Shown here: piece by piece, positions 18,058 to 27,700 of the stretch
Layout: each line of letters begins with the position of its first letter
Position numbering within the stretch: position 1 is the stretch's first letter
DNA from: Rhizobium oryzicola
GTDB taxonomy: Bacteria; Pseudomonadota; Alphaproteobacteria; Rhizobiales; Rhizobiaceae
Reading direction: 5' to 3'
Assembly: GCF_030504645.1 (NCBI RefSeq)
Contig: NZ_JAUKWQ010000007.1
Coordinates: forward strand, 1 to 64,000
DNA: 64,000 bases
Notes under the pieces: generated by a model
What the model was told of the DNA's origin: nothing
Databases searched by the model: none
Seen by the model: the letters and a program-made list of their open reading frames with translations, nothing else
Translations under genes and position numbers: made by a program

Positions 18058-18139
18058 ATGCGCTGTTTGCATTTGCCTTGCCGTGGCGTCTGCCTCACCT
18101 TATGCCTTTCTCCTCTTCATTCTCTTCCTGGATATATCA

Positions 18140-19180
18140 ATGACCTCCCATGCTCCCCTGCCGATTTTCGATGGCCATAACGACGTGCTTCTGCGCATCC
18201 GCTGCTCGGGGCGCGCTGATGCGGTCGAAGGCTTTCTGAACGGGGAGGAAGGCGGCCATATCGATTTGCCGCGTGCGCGTGCTGGCGGTCTGGCGGGCGG
18301 TCTCTGCGCCATCTACATCCCGTCTCCGGGCATGAACAAGGATGCCAATGGCGATTTCCTGGCGCCGGACCAGCCATCGGCTCTGAATGAGACGCTGGCT
18401 ATGGCGCGGCTTCTGTTCGATATCGAGCGGCAGGCAAACGGCGCCTTGAAGGTGTGCCGGAATGTTGCCGATATCCGCGAGGCGATGGGCCGCGGCGCCT
18501 TTGCAGCCGTCCTGCACATCGAAGGTGCTGAGGCGGTCGGCGCCGATCTCGACGCGCTCTATGTTCTGCATCAAGCGGGCTTGCGCACGCTTGGCCCGGT
18601 CTGGAGCCGCCCGAACGTGTTTGCCTATGGCGTTCCGTTCCGCTTTCCCTCGACGCCGGATATCGGTCCCGGTCTGACAGCTGCCGGCGAGGATCTTATC
18701 CGCGCCTGCAATGAACTGAAGATCATGATCGATCTTTCGCACATGAACGAGCAGGGATTCTGGGATATTGCCAAGCTTTCGAAGGCGCCGTTGGTGGCTT
18801 CCCACTCCAACGCGCACGCACTTTGCGGCCATAGCCGTAACCTCACCGACCGGCAACTGGATGCGATCCGCGATACGGGAGGGCTCGCCGGCATCAATTA
18901 CGGCGTGCTCTTCCTGCGTCAGGACGGCATCAAGAATCCGGATACGCCGCTGGATTTGCTGGCTGATCATGTCGCCTATATCGCTGATCGTATCGGCATC
19001 GATCATGTGGGGCTCGGTTCGGATTTCGACGGCACGACTGTGCCCGATGACCTGAAGGATGCGGCCGGTCTACCCAAGTTGGTTGCAGCTCTAAAGGCTC
19101 GGGGCTTTGATGAGGAGGCTATGACGAAGATCGCGCATGGCAACTGGCTGCGGGTTCTTGGTCAGACCTGGGAAGGCTGA
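18140..19180 (+). CDS. Membrane dipeptidase (peptidase M19)
   Basis: Zinc dipeptidase of the renal dipeptidase family, 346 residues. Such enzymes cleave dipeptides and accept a D-residue at the C-terminal position. The metal ligands are visible: DGHND near residue 10-14, the bridging glutamate in LHIEGAE near 132, histidines in DLSHMNE and ASHSN, and the terminal Asp in VGLGSDFDG near 292. The ATG at 18140 begins the conserved region; the open frame upstream is not family-like. Together with its neighbours it completes a set for peptides with D-residues. Confidence 0.9.
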   Translation: MTSHAPLPIFDGHNDVLLRIRCSGRADAVEGFLNGEEGGHIDLPRARAGGLAGGLCAIYIPSPGMNKDANGDFLAPDQPSALNETLAMARLLFDIERQANGALKVCRNVADIREAMGRGAFAAVLHIEGAEAVGADLDALYVLHQAGLRTLGPVWSRPNVFAYGVPFRFPSTPDIGPGLTAAGEDLIRACNELKIMIDLSHMNEQGFWDIAKLSKAPLVASHSNAHALCGHSRNLTDRQLDAIRDTGGLAGINYGVLFLRQDGIKNPDTPLDLLADHVAYIADRIGIDHVGLGSDFDGTTVPDDLKDAAGLPKLVAALKARGFDEEAMTKIAHGNWLRVLGQTWEG

Positions 19181-19211
19181 GTCAAGTGGAGTTTGCGGGC
19201 CGCAATCCGGC

Positions 19212-20222
19212 TTATTTCGCCGGCTCGCGGCCGAGCACGCGAAAGCTGAAGCGGCCGTGGCGGACCAGGCCTTGGAGCGGTCGCTCGATCCCCTCATAGG
19301 CCACGATGCCGAGTGCCACACCTGCCAATGCAGCAATAGAAATGCCCGCCCAGCCTGACAGCGCAAAAGCGGTGGCCGCCTTGAGCACGACGGAAATCGC
19401 CAGCGTATGCCAGAGATAGATCGAATAGGACGCGTCGCCAAGGTATGAGAGCGGTCGCCAGATGGGTAGGCGGCCAGCCTTTTCCAGGGCCAACATGCCG
19501 GTGACCATCATGATGGCCAGCGGTGCGCAGATCCAGGTGTTGAAGTCCAGTTGCCAGACGTAGATGCCGGCGAATGCCAACAATCCGACTGCGACCAGTA
19601 TCAGGCCCGCGCCGGGTCCAGGAATGATGCCCCGCAGCCAGAACCGGGCGATAAGGGCGCCTGCGAGAAATTCCAGGATCACCGGGCGGGTGTAGAAGAC
19701 GAGTGCGGGGCTGGCGGGCGTCACGAAAAAGCCGGCCACAGCCAGAAGAACGAAAACCATCGCCAGTGCTGCAAGCCGCCTGTTCAACCCAAACATCAGG
19801 GTCGAGGCAAAGACGAGATAGAAGAACATCTCGTAATTCAGCGTCCATCCCTGAACGAGAATCGGCCAGAGCGCGCCTCCATTGGGGGAGGGGACTGGTA
19901 AAAACAGATAGGAGCCCACCAGATGCGCCGTGCTCAGCGTCAGGTTCGGGAATAGCCCGACAAGCGCGCCGACAACCATGATGGTGGTGACGAGCCAGTA
20001 GCTGGGCGCGATGCGCAGCAAACGATCCCTCAGAAAGGCTGCTGGTGACTGATGCCGCTTCTCGCTGATGACAACCATGATGAAGCCACTGACGACGAAG
20101 AAGACATCGACACCGGCGGCACCGATGCTGAAATGCGCGCCAGCCCTTTCTGCTGAGTGAAACAGCACGACGGCCAAAGCTGCAACAGCGCGAAGATACT
20201 GGATGCCATAGAGGGTCTTCAT
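19212..20222 (-). CDS. exoZ: Exopolysaccharide acetyltransferase ExoZ
   Basis: Integral-membrane O-acyltransferase (acyltransferase_3 family), 336 residues with about ten membrane segments. The opening GIQYLRAVAALAVVLFHS holds the catalytic histidine, and VDVFFVVSGFIM follows, the family signature. In Sinorhizobium ExoZ acetylates the succinoglycan repeat. GGAGATAAGG precedes the ATG. It is the last gene of the leftward exoYFQZ run, the same order as in Sinorhizobium. Confidence 0.9.
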   Translation of the reverse strand: MKTLYGIQYLRAVAALAVVLFHSAERAGAHFSIGAAGVDVFFVVSGFIMVVISEKRHQSPAAFLRDRLLRIAPSYWLVTTIMVVGALVGLFPNLTLSTAHLVGSYLFLPVPSPNGGALWPILVQGWTLNYEMFFYLVFASTLMFGLNRRLAALAMVFVLLAVAGFFVTPASPALVFYTRPVILEFLAGALIARFWLRGIIPGPGAGLILVAVGLLAFAGIYVWQLDFNTWICAPLAIMMVTGMLALEKAGRLPIWRPLSYLGDASYSIYLWHTLAISVVLKAATAFALSGWAGISIAALAGVALGIVAYEGIERPLQGLVRHGRFSFRVLGREPAK

Positions 20223-20235
20223 GCCTTATCTCCGG

Positions 20236-21546
20236 TCAGAACCGCATCGGTCCGAGAAGCGGCTGCTCCGCCCACCGCGCTTCATCACGTGCGGGTGCTG
20301 GCCGGATCTGTTCGCGCTGTTTGAGCGGGATGCTCGCCCTTGAGCGCAAGCTCAGCTTGGCCGCCGAGAAATACAGGAGGAAGGAGCCGACATGGTAAGG
20401 GTGCATGATGTCGATTTCCACGAAGGATCTCACCAGCAGCAGGGCCAGCACGCCGAAGAGGACGAGTGAATCCTTGTTTTTCGCATCATGCAGTAACCGC
20501 TTGAGGTGGCCGAGGAAGCCGGTCAGCAGCACGGCGATAAGCAGGACGGTACCGACGATGCCCGTTTCCACCATGGCTTCGATATAGGTGTTGTGGAAAT
20601 GGAAGCCGCTGCGGGAGGCGATGTAGAACTCTTCCCACAGGCGTTCGGCATCGGCAAAACCTTGAACCCAATAACCCTGGTAGCCGAGCCCGAGGACCGG
20701 GTTCTGCCGCGCCGCTTCAATGCCCTGTTGCCAAAGGTAGGTGCGGCCGGTCAGCGTCGAATCCTTGCCGAAAACGCCGAGCAGTGCATCCATGGCGCCC
20801 AGCGACAAGGCCGCGTCTGCTGCCATGATGACGCAGACGAGGCCGCCTGCGAAGATCAGCTTGCGCGCGCCGGGTCTCAACAGCAGGAGGCTCTGCACAC
20901 CGATGCATCCCGCGATGATACCGAGCGTGGTAATGACCGATGTGGCTGACTGTGAGGCAAACAGGCTGTAGGCGGAGAGGATAGAAGCCGCTCCCGCGCC
21001 TGCGATCCAGAACAGGTTGAGGCGCAGCACCATCACGCCCGCATAGGCGAAGAAAAGGCCGAGCGAGGCATAGAAGCCCAACTGGTTCTTGGAGGCGAAG
21101 GCGCCGACGAAGCTGTAGGTGCCATCCAGCGGGTCGAAGAAGTAGACACCGAACAGCAGGGAGTAGAGAAGCACGAGCGTGCAGCCGGCGATCGCACCGC
21201 GGGTCAGCGTCGAGACGCTGATGGTTCGCATGGCGATCAGTGCGCAGATGATGTGGCTCAGATACTGGAGGGCTGCGCGCAGCGACGTCGAGGGCGCCGG
21301 CGACCAGAAGACGGAGACGAAGCAGAAGAGGCCGAAACCAAACAGCCAGAGAAGCTGCATGTAATTGCCCAGCACCCGCCGATAATCGAGCAGCACCAGC
21401 GGGAACCAGAGGGCGTAATAGACCAGGATGGAGGCCTGACCGAAGCGGCTGGAATAGGCAAAGACAAAGAACGAGAGCGCCACGGCGACGATGCCGTAGG
21501 GCGCGTTCACGTTCATGTCGATGAAGGAAGCCTTTGCCAGCTTCAT
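20236..21546 (-). CDS. exoQ: Exopolysaccharide polymerase ExoQ (O-antigen ligase-like)
   Basis: Membrane protein of 436 residues with 10-12 predicted membrane segments, of the Wzy/O-antigen-ligase family; ExoQ polymerises succinoglycan repeats to high molecular weight. The large loop with LGLGYQGYWVQG and the segment HFHNTYIEAMVETG, typical of the family, are near 280-330. The ATG at 21546 has GAGG 7 bases upstream; an in-frame start four codons earlier overlaps exoF. It lies 8 bp after the exoF stop. Confidence 0.88.
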   Translation of the reverse strand: MKLAKASFIDMNVNAPYGIVAVALSFFVFAYSSRFGQASILVYYALWFPLVLLDYRRVLGNYMQLLWLFGFGLFCFVSVFWSPAPSTSLRAALQYLSHIICALIAMRTISVSTLTRGAIAGCTLVLLYSLLFGVYFFDPLDGTYSFVGAFASKNQLGFYASLGLFFAYAGVMVLRLNLFWIAGAGAASILSAYSLFASQSATSVITTLGIIAGCIGVQSLLLLRPGARKLIFAGGLVCVIMAADAALSLGAMDALLGVFGKDSTLTGRTYLWQQGIEAARQNPVLGLGYQGYWVQGFADAERLWEEFYIASRSGFHFHNTYIEAMVETGIVGTVLLIAVLLTGFLGHLKRLLHDAKNKDSLVLFGVLALLLVRSFVEIDIMHPYHVGSFLLYFSAAKLSLRSRASIPLKQREQIRPAPARDEARWAEQPLLGPMRF

Positions 21547-21554
21547 GGTTCGCC

Positions 21555-22820
21555 TCACTGCATCAGCAATTGCGAGGAAACCTTCACGACGTCGCCGGGC
21601 CGCACCAGCGTGGCCTCGTTCGCTTCGATCTCCTTCGACCCCTGTCCCTCGTCACGCACAATGGAGTAATGGATCGTGGCGGACTTTCCGCTGGGGTCGA
21701 ACTTCAGGGCTTCAGCAGATTGTGCCAGAGCTTCCGCGACAAGCTGCTGGCTGGTGGAAATCTGCAGGTTCAGCTTTTCCATCTCGGCCTCGGTATCCTG
21801 GAGATCCTTGGCCCGTTGCGCCTGCCAGTCGTTACGAAGATTGACCTCATCCTGCTGTGCCTGCGTGATCTGCTGCTTGGCACGCAGTGAATTGGTGTCG
21901 ATATCAAGCAGCGTCGATTGGAGTTCCGCCGTGCGCTTTTCGATGTCGAGCAGACGCGTACTGAGCGCCAGGCCCTGTTCGCTGAGGCGGCTCACCTTGT
22001 CGCGATCTTCCTGCGCCAGTTCCAGCTGCCGGGTCTGCGTGTCCGTCTTGCGCTTCAGCGATTCCACTTCGCTCTGAAGAAGCGATTTCAGGTCAGCCAA
22101 GGCCTTCAACTGGAGTTCGTAACGGTCGCGGCGCTGCTTCATCAGTGCCGTTTCGCTACGGATCAGCTCGTCCGCATTCGGAACCCGCTCCAGTTCCTTG
22201 GGCATCTTGATGTCAGCGTTGCCGTTGTTTTCGGCCAGAAGGCGAGCGTGCCGCGCAATCAGCCGGGCGCGCTGAGAATCATAGACGGCCATGTCGCCCT
22301 TGGCATTGATGAAATCGCGAGCGAAGCGCTGCCCGGATTCCGAGCGCCGGAGCCCACCGGCAAGGCTGACGGCCTTTAGGACGGTCAGGTTCGGTGAAAA
22401 GGGATATTCACCGGGGGTGTGGACATCGCCGGCCAGATAGACCGGCCGGAACTGTGCGACTTCAACGGACGCTGAAGGCAAATTGCGAAGGGCAAACTGC
22501 TGCTGCAACTGCTTGCCGATCTCAGTGCCGATTTCCGCCGGCGTCTTGCCGGCCGCCTTCAGCTCCCCGATGAAGGGGAGAGCAACGCCGCCATCTGGCC
22601 CGATGCTATAATCCCCTGAAAGTGCATCCCAGTTGCGGATGGTGCCATCCGTGGGCTGCCATTCGGCGATGCGGATGCGCACCTTGTCCATGACGCCCAG
22701 GCGGTAGGTGTCATCGGCTGCCATCGCCGACTGCCCCGCAAACATCGTGAGGGCGAGGACCAGTCCGGTGACCTGCAAGCCTTGCCGGTTACGATGCTGC
22801 CGTTTCAGTGTTTTCGACAT
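21555..22820 (-). CDS. exoF: Exopolysaccharide export protein ExoF (OPX family)
   Basis: Periplasmic/outer-membrane polysaccharide export protein, 421 residues, the same length as Sinorhizobium ExoF. A signal peptide (about 1-34, cut near AMAA) is followed by a Poly_export domain (about 37-120) and a SLBB-like segment (VYLAGDVHTPGEYPF near 130). A long coiled coil (about 205-370, rich in Q, E and L) follows. It presumably channels polymer across the envelope together with ExoP. Confidence 0.92.
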   Translation of the reverse strand: MSKTLKRQHRNRQGLQVTGLVLALTMFAGQSAMAADDTYRLGVMDKVRIRIAEWQPTDGTIRNWDALSGDYSIGPDGGVALPFIGELKAAGKTPAEIGTEIGKQLQQQFALRNLPSASVEVAQFRPVYLAGDVHTPGEYPFSPNLTVLKAVSLAGGLRRSESGQRFARDFINAKGDMAVYDSQRARLIARHARLLAENNGNADIKMPKELERVPNADELIRSETALMKQRRDRYELQLKALADLKSLLQSEVESLKRKTDTQTRQLELAQEDRDKVSRLSEQGLALSTRLLDIEKRTAELQSTLLDIDTNSLRAKQQITQAQQDEVNLRNDWQAQRAKDLQDTEAEMEKLNLQISTSQQLVAEALAQSAEALKFDPSGKSATIHYSIVRDEGQGSKEIEANEATLVRPGDVVKVSSQLLMQ

Positions 22821-22949
22821 GAATGACCTCTGAATTCAACGGACAGGCGGCGGGCTCGGGAGGCCCTGCATCCTGTCCGGGAATGAACCTGCGTCGAAAT
22901 AGGGTGCTATGCCTGTAAGGGAAGCGGTGACAGGGTGACTGACGTGCCG

Positions 22950-23630
22950 TCAGTAGCTGCCACGAGAAAGGCAAACGGCCGGAATGGTCTTCAGGATGAT
23001 CGAGACATCCGTCATCAGCGACCAGTTCTGGACATAGTGGGTATCGAAGGCGATACGGCTTTCATAGGATACATCGTTGCGGCCACTGATCTGCCACAGG
23101 CCCGTCAGGCCCGGGCGGGTCTGCAGGTAGTAGACGGCAAAGTTATCGTAGAGCGTCAGTTCATCATCGACGACCGGACGCGGTCCCACCACACTCATCT
23201 CGCCACGCAGAATGTTCAGAAGCTGCGGCAGTTCATCAAGGCTGAGCTTACGCAACACGCTGCCAACGGCTGTTACACGCGGATCGTTCTTCAGCTTGCG
23301 CGTGGTACGCCATTCCTCGGCGGCTTCCGGGTTATTCTGAAGGTGTCGGCGTAGCACCTCGTCTCCGTTCACCATCATGGTGCGGAACTTCAGGCATTTG
23401 AAATAGCGGCCATTATGGCCGACACGGCGGTGTCCGTAGAATGCGGGACCGGGATCGGTCAGCTTCACGAGTGTCAGGATCAGCAAAAAAAGCGGACTGA
23501 ACACCAGGAGAGCTGCCACTGCCGTCGTAACATCGAATGCACGTTTGGCGAGCCCGCCGGTTGGGAAGGCGAGCTGCATTTCTTCAGATGCATCAAACGG
23601 CGAATTTGCCGATCGTGTCGCGGACTTCAT
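22950..23630 (-). CDS. exoY: Undecaprenyl-phosphate galactose phosphotransferase ExoY
   Basis: Priming sugar transferase that places galactose-1-phosphate on undecaprenyl phosphate, the first step of succinoglycan synthesis. The 226-residue protein (same as Sinorhizobium ExoY) has one membrane hairpin (about 33-56) and the conserved catalytic blocks [13 protein letters not shown] (near 90), [16 protein letters not shown] (near 143-158) and [13 protein letters not shown] precedes the ATG by 8 bases. It is the first gene of the leftward exoYFQZ run, with a 682-bp control region upstream. Confidence 0.95.
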   Translation of the reverse strand: MKSATRSANSPFDASEEMQLAFPTGGLAKRAFDVTTAVAALLVFSPLFLLILTLVKLTDPGPAFYGHRRVGHNGRYFKCLKFRTMMVNGDEVLRRHLQNNPEAAEEWRTTRKLKNDPRVTAVGSVLRKLSLDELPQLLNILRGEMSVVGPRPVVDDELTLYDNFAVYYLQTRPGLTGLWQISGRNDVSYESRIAFDTHYVQNWSLMTDVSIILKTIPAVCLSRGSY

Positions 23631-24312
23631 AGAGGGAACTCCATTTTGGTTGCGAATGGTCGGTGCCTTTGCGGCGCGTTAGAGCTTGCGAATGTGATTA
23701 TAATTATGTGTTCTGAATTTGTTGCCAGTCCTTTTTTTGCACCGAAAGCCGTACAACCGTTTCAAAAGGGGTTTGCACAGGCATTCGCAGGCTAGAGGGA
23801 CAATGCTATAAAAGAATTTTTCGAATGGTTTTTCGAATTTTACTGTTTGATTTCGGAAATTTTCAGGTCGTTCTCCAAGCTAAGACGTGACTTTTACAGT
23901 TTTAGATGGCACTTCACTTGAATGCATTAGAGGTATGAAATCTTTCTTTAACCCAGTTTGGTTACCTTAATATCTGTCAGTTAATCATATTTCTGCACTG
24001 CAATGACCATGCTGCACTGCAATGAAGGCCATCAGGCGCCGCAACTTCTGTGTAACAAATTTTGATCCCTGCTCGCGGCTTACCGTGGCACTTCGATGCG
24101 TATTCTCGTTTTGGTTGCGTCAAATGCGTCCTAAATCTGTCATCACAATTTCAGGCTAACGAACCTGATGACGAAAAGTTCTATGGCCGGTACCCACGCC
24201 GATGTGCTAATAGGATAGATGCAGTCTTTAGAAAGCTTACCGGCTGCAGCGTCGGACCAGAGGCACATGTTCCCGTGATGACTTCGAAGCCCACGCGTCC
24301 GGGAGGGTTGTG
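23631..24312. promoter_or_regulatory. Long AT-rich control region between exoY and exoX
   Basis: No credible gene is present in these 682 bases. The stretch is clearly more AT-rich than its neighbours from about 23690 to 24000. It holds a tandem 14-bp repeat CTGCACTGCAATGA at 23993-24006 and 24012-24025 (19-bp period), and a repeated TTTTTCGAAT element near 23815-23840. In Sinorhizobium the exoX-exoY gap carries several promoters and regulator sites, so a similar role is likely. Confidence 0.55.
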
Positions 24313-24603
24313 ATGTACGCACCGCGTGCGCTTTTCAGTATGCTGGTGGTTTTGGTGGTCTTTGCCATTTCCACTTACCTTCTGTACGGCTCTTTCTGGA
24401 GTACGGTTCTTCAGACGATCCTGTGCGCCATCATCCTGCAGGTTGGATATTTTCTTGCGGTTGTTTTCCTGGTGAGACGGGAACACGCCCTGCGACAGGC
24501 TGATCCTGACGACGCGACTGCCGTTTCTCGCTCGCGTGAAACCAATCGTTCGGAAGAGGCGCATCCGGCGTCTGCGCCAAGCCTCAAGGTCGGCGATCGC
24601 TAA
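24313..24603 (+). CDS. exoX: Exopolysaccharide production repressor ExoX
   Basis: Small inner-membrane protein, 96 residues, with two membrane segments (about 8-28 and 36-58) and a polar, charged C-terminal tail. The opening MYAPRALFSMLVVLVVFA matches the ExoX/PsiA/SyrA-type family, whose members lower exopolysaccharide output after transcription, apparently by acting on ExoY. The ATG has GGGAGG 6 bases upstream; a GTG one codon earlier is less well placed. Unlike exoY it is read rightward, so their dosage can be set independently. Confidence 0.85.
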   Translation: MYAPRALFSMLVVLVVFAISTYLLYGSFWSTVLQTILCAIILQVGYFLAVVFLVRREHALRQADPDDATAVSRSRETNRSEEAHPASAPSLKVGDR

Positions 24604-24695
24604 ATAGTCAATTCCGATTCAAATTCAGATCTTCCATATCCTCGTCAATTTCCTAGGTTTGCATTGGGGAAAGAATCGACGGAACGGAGGCTGGG

Positions 24696-25712
24696 ATGAC
24701 TGGAATGACCGGTGATGGCGTATGCGTTATCATTGCCGCCAAGGATGCGGCCGATACGATCGGCAAGGCGATTGCATCCGCGCTTGCGGAAGCGCCTGTC
24801 CGGGAAGTGGTTGTCGTGGATGACGGTTCCTCGGATGGCACTGCTGACGTGGGACGGGCTCTGGATGATGGCTCCGGCCGGGTCAAGGTGATCCGCTTCG
24901 ACCGCAATCGGGGTCCATCTGCAGCTCGCAATGCGGCCATAGCGGCATCGTCGTCGCCGCTGATTAGCATTCTCGACGCTGACGATTTCTTTTTCCCAGG
25001 CCGCTTCGAGGCCATGCTGCAGGAAACGAACTGGGATCTGATCGCCGACAATATCGGCTTCATCCACCACGATGCCTCCATGAGCGTTCAACCGGATCGC
25101 TTCCATCCGCGGACACGGCAATTGTCACTCATTGATTTCGTCAACGGCAATATCTCGAAGCGCGGCACCCAGCGTGGTGAGATCGGCTTTCTCAAGCCCG
25201 TCATTCGCCGGGATTTTCTGCTCCGGCATTCGCTGCGCTACAATGAGGATCTGCGACTCGGCGAGGATTACGATCTTTATCTCAGGGCATTGGCGCTTGG
25301 TGCGCGTTACAAGGTCATCGATCATTGCGGTTATGGTGCGGTGGTGCGTGCCAATTCGCTCAGCGGCCGCCATCGTACCGAAGATCTTGGCCGGCTTTAC
25401 CGGGCGGAAAAAGCCATTCGGGAAACGCTAGGCCTGCTCGATGCCCAGCAGGCGGCGGCCGTGCTGCGACACGAACGCCAGATCAAGGCGCGCTACGAAC
25501 TGAGGAATTTTCTCGATATCGGCAAGTCACGCGGCAAGCCTGCGGCGATCCTGCATATGCTGGGACGTCCCGATGCGGCGCCTGCGATCATATCAGGTGT
25601 GCTAGGGGACAAACTGGATGCCGTGACACGGGCGCGAAAGGCCCCGCCGGCACCGGTGCCAGCGGGTCAGTTGCGCTATCTTCTGCCGGCGGTGCCCGTT
25701 GCTCAGAAATAG
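24696..25712 (+). CDS. exoU: Succinoglycan glucosyltransferase ExoU (GT2)
   Basis: Family 2 glycosyltransferase, 338 residues. The nucleotide-binding strand VCVIIAAKDAADTIG is near residue 9, VVVDDGSSDGT near 45, and the metal-binding motif ILDADDFFFPGR near 88-99. No membrane segment is seen. The call as ExoU (adding a late glucose of the octasaccharide repeat) rests on position between exoX and exoV, as in Sinorhizobium, and on length; the family alone would not separate ExoU from ExoO or ExoW. GGAGG lies just before the ATG. Confidence 0.8.
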   Translation: MTGMTGDGVCVIIAAKDAADTIGKAIASALAEAPVREVVVVDDGSSDGTADVGRALDDGSGRVKVIRFDRNRGPSAARNAAIAASSSPLISILDADDFFFPGRFEAMLQETNWDLIADNIGFIHHDASMSVQPDRFHPRTRQLSLIDFVNGNISKRGTQRGEIGFLKPVIRRDFLLRHSLRYNEDLRLGEDYDLYLRALALGARYKVIDHCGYGAVVRANSLSGRHRTEDLGRLYRAEKAIRETLGLLDAQQAAAVLRHERQIKARYELRNFLDIGKSRGKPAAILHMLGRPDAAPAIISGVLGDKLDAVTRARKAPPAPVPAGQLRYLLPAVPVAQK

Positions 25713-26650
25713 TCCCGGCGAACCCCTTCGATCACCTGCATGAAGCGCTCCTTCTTCGCTTCCAGCGCCCCATCCGGGGAGAGCTGCGGTTCTGCGCGGC
25801 TCGCCTGCCAGAGCGCAAGCGTGGAGGGGGCGGCTAGCATCTGCTTTGCCACGGATCGGAAGCTTCCGCCGGATGTTGCCTGACGCGATAGCGTCGCCAC
25901 CGTGTCCGCCCCAGGATATGGCGCAGGCGCATTCTCCTGCGCGTTGGGGAATTTCAATCCCCAGAAGCGCGATTGCTTGCGCACGGCTTCAGCACGCGTG
26001 GAAACCGGTACGTAGCGTGGCGCATAGGTTGCCCCGACGGAACTTGCCCAATCGGTCCATTTGAAGTTGTTGATGGAACGGGAGGTGCTGACGGCAACCC
26101 ATGGCACGCGGAAGGCATCTGCCAGAATGGCACCGTGCATGGATTCGGCTACGATGAATTCCGACTGCGCAATGCGCGTGATGACGGATTTCGCCTCTTC
26201 ACGGGGATCGAGATAGGTCAGCCCGGCCGGTTCGCAGGCCTGCTTCCAAATCCCGAACTCTGCCGATTCCCAATGAGGGATAAAGGTTTTCTTGTAGCGT
26301 TTCGGCTGATTGCGGAATTCCGGCATGTCCGCGACCATCACCGCCGGATCGACGATGCCCATCTCGGTCGGCAGATTGAGCTTGGCAGCCGTCAGCGGTC
26401 CGCGAACGCAGCGCACATCCCATTCGGCGGTGTTGGTGATATCAGGTGGCATGCCGTAGCCGTAACCGCTGCCGATCACGAGCTTTCGGGTGCCAGTTGG
26501 CAGCAGGACCGGATTGAGAACGGTGCCGACGCCGACCAGAAGAACATCCGGGTGGCTGTCTCGGAGCCCCGGCAGAAGGTAATCCCAGAGCCAGAGATTG
26601 AGGTCGTCGCCGAAATTCCCGTGGTGCGATTCCCAGTGGTAAGGCTTCAT
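25703..26650 (-). CDS. exoV: Succinoglycan pyruvyltransferase (ketalase) ExoV
   Basis: Polysaccharide pyruvyl transferase, 315 residues, adding a pyruvate ketal to the terminal glucose of the repeat. It starts MKPYHWESHHGNFGDDLN, the family's N-terminal motif, and has EFIVAESMHGAILADAFRVP near 190-209, the conserved pyruvyltransferase block. The start has AAGGA 8 bases upstream and gives nearly the length of Sinorhizobium ExoV (316). Its 3' end overlaps exoU by 10 bp from the opposite strand. Confidence 0.88.
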   Translation of the reverse strand: MKPYHWESHHGNFGDDLNLWLWDYLLPGLRDSHPDVLLVGVGTVLNPVLLPTGTRKLVIGSGYGYGMPPDITNTAEWDVRCVRGPLTAAKLNLPTEMGIVDPAVMVADMPEFRNQPKRYKKTFIPHWESAEFGIWKQACEPAGLTYLDPREEAKSVITRIAQSEFIVAESMHGAILADAFRVPWVAVSTSRSINNFKWTDWASSVGATYAPRYVPVSTRAEAVRKQSRFWGLKFPNAQENAPAPYPGADTVATLSRQATSGGSFRSVAKQMLAAPSTLALWQASRAEPQLSPDGALEAKKERFMQVIEGVRRDYF

Positions 26651-26716
26651 GTCGAGTGATCCTTCAGGCGATAGGGGAGGGTGAAGTCCAGCGCGCATCA
26701 GCGCGCTGCGGCTTCG

Positions 26717-27700
26717 TCAACGGGAGCTTCCGGCAGCCGCGACAGGCTTAAGTTTGCCGGCACCCAGTTCAAATGCGGCACGGATGAGAGCCGGATCACG
26801 CAGTGCCCAGCGGGCAAGAAGCGTGAGATCCGGCATTTTCTTCCGCTTCACCAGACCGGCCTGGCTCCACAGTGCCTGCCGTCTTGCGGTGTTTTTGTAG
26901 GAGGCAATGGATGCGACATCCGCCGGACGGCGGGCAAACCGCTGCTCCAGCGTGTCGAGTGCCACCCAGGTATTGAACTGCTGGCGCAGGAACTGCGGCG
27001 ACTGGTTGTCGATACTGTGGAAGATGTTGATGCCACGCCCGCGTTTTGCACCGGCATCGTCGCAGAGCAGCGGACGGCGCGCGGCCAGAATGCAGTCGCA
27101 GAAGAACAGCACGTCTTCCGCCGCAAGGCGCAGCGATGGATCAAAGCGCACCTTCTCGAAGATATGGCGCCCGATCACCATGCAGGAGAGGTGCAGGAAG
27201 CTCCAGTTCTTCAGCATGGTGCTGGCGAGATCGGGGATTTCGAGCAGAAGCGGCTTCTCCGAAAGGCGTACCGCCCCTTCCGTCTTTTCGAGCGTCGCCA
27301 TGCCGAAGTGGTAATAGAAATCCTCATCCGGCTGCATCGAGGCCCAATAACAATCGCCATCAAAGGCGGTGAGGCTCTCATAGGCGTTCTTCAGATGATC
27401 CGGCAGCCAGATGTCATCCGAATCAAGCAGCGCGACATAGCGGGTATCCGTTGGTACATTGTCCAAACCCGTGTTGCGTGCGCCGCCAGGGCCTGCGTTC
27501 AGTTGCTTGATAAGCCGAACCTTGTCCAACTGTTCCGGCGGCAGCTTTTCCAATTCCCGTTCCGCGGGGAAAGGTGATTCGTCATCAACGACGATGACCT
27601 CGAAATCCTGGTAGGTCTGCTGGAAGATCGATTGCAGGGCGCGCCCCAGCACGCCTTCCTGCTTCTGGTAAAACGGGATGATGATCGTAAATGTTGCCAT
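26717..27700 (-). CDS. exoW: Succinoglycan glucosyltransferase ExoW (GT2)
   Basis: Family 2 glycosyltransferase, 327 residues from the ATG at 27700; the open frame extends 18 codons further without similarity. It starts MATFTIIIPFYQKQEGVLGRA and has EVIVVDDESPFPAE near 35-48 and ALLDSDDIWLPDHLKNA near 94-110. In Sinorhizobium ExoW adds a late glucose of the side chain. It precedes exoV by 66 bp in the same leftward unit. The specific step is inferred from gene order. Confidence 0.83.
   Translation of the reverse strand: MATFTIIIPFYQKQEGVLGRALQSIFQQTYQDFEVIVVDDESPFPAERELEKLPPEQLDKVRLIKQLNAGPGGARNTGLDNVPTDTRYVALLDSDDIWLPDHLKNAYESLTAFDGDCYWASMQPDEDFYYHFGMATLEKTEGAVRLSEKPLLLEIPDLASTMLKNWSFLHLSCMVIGRHIFEKVRFDPSLRLAAEDVLFFCDCILAARRPLLCDDAGAKRGRGINIFHSIDNQSPQFLRQQFNTWVALDTLEQRFARRPADVASIASYKNTARRQALWSQAGLVKRKKMPDLTLLARWALRDPALIRAAFELGAGKLKPVAAAGSSR

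Noticed and set aside
23631..24060. AT-rich stretch considered as a horizontally acquired fragment
   Set aside because: No gene, no repeat ends and no junction signs; a long promoter region between exoY and exoX is the simpler reading.
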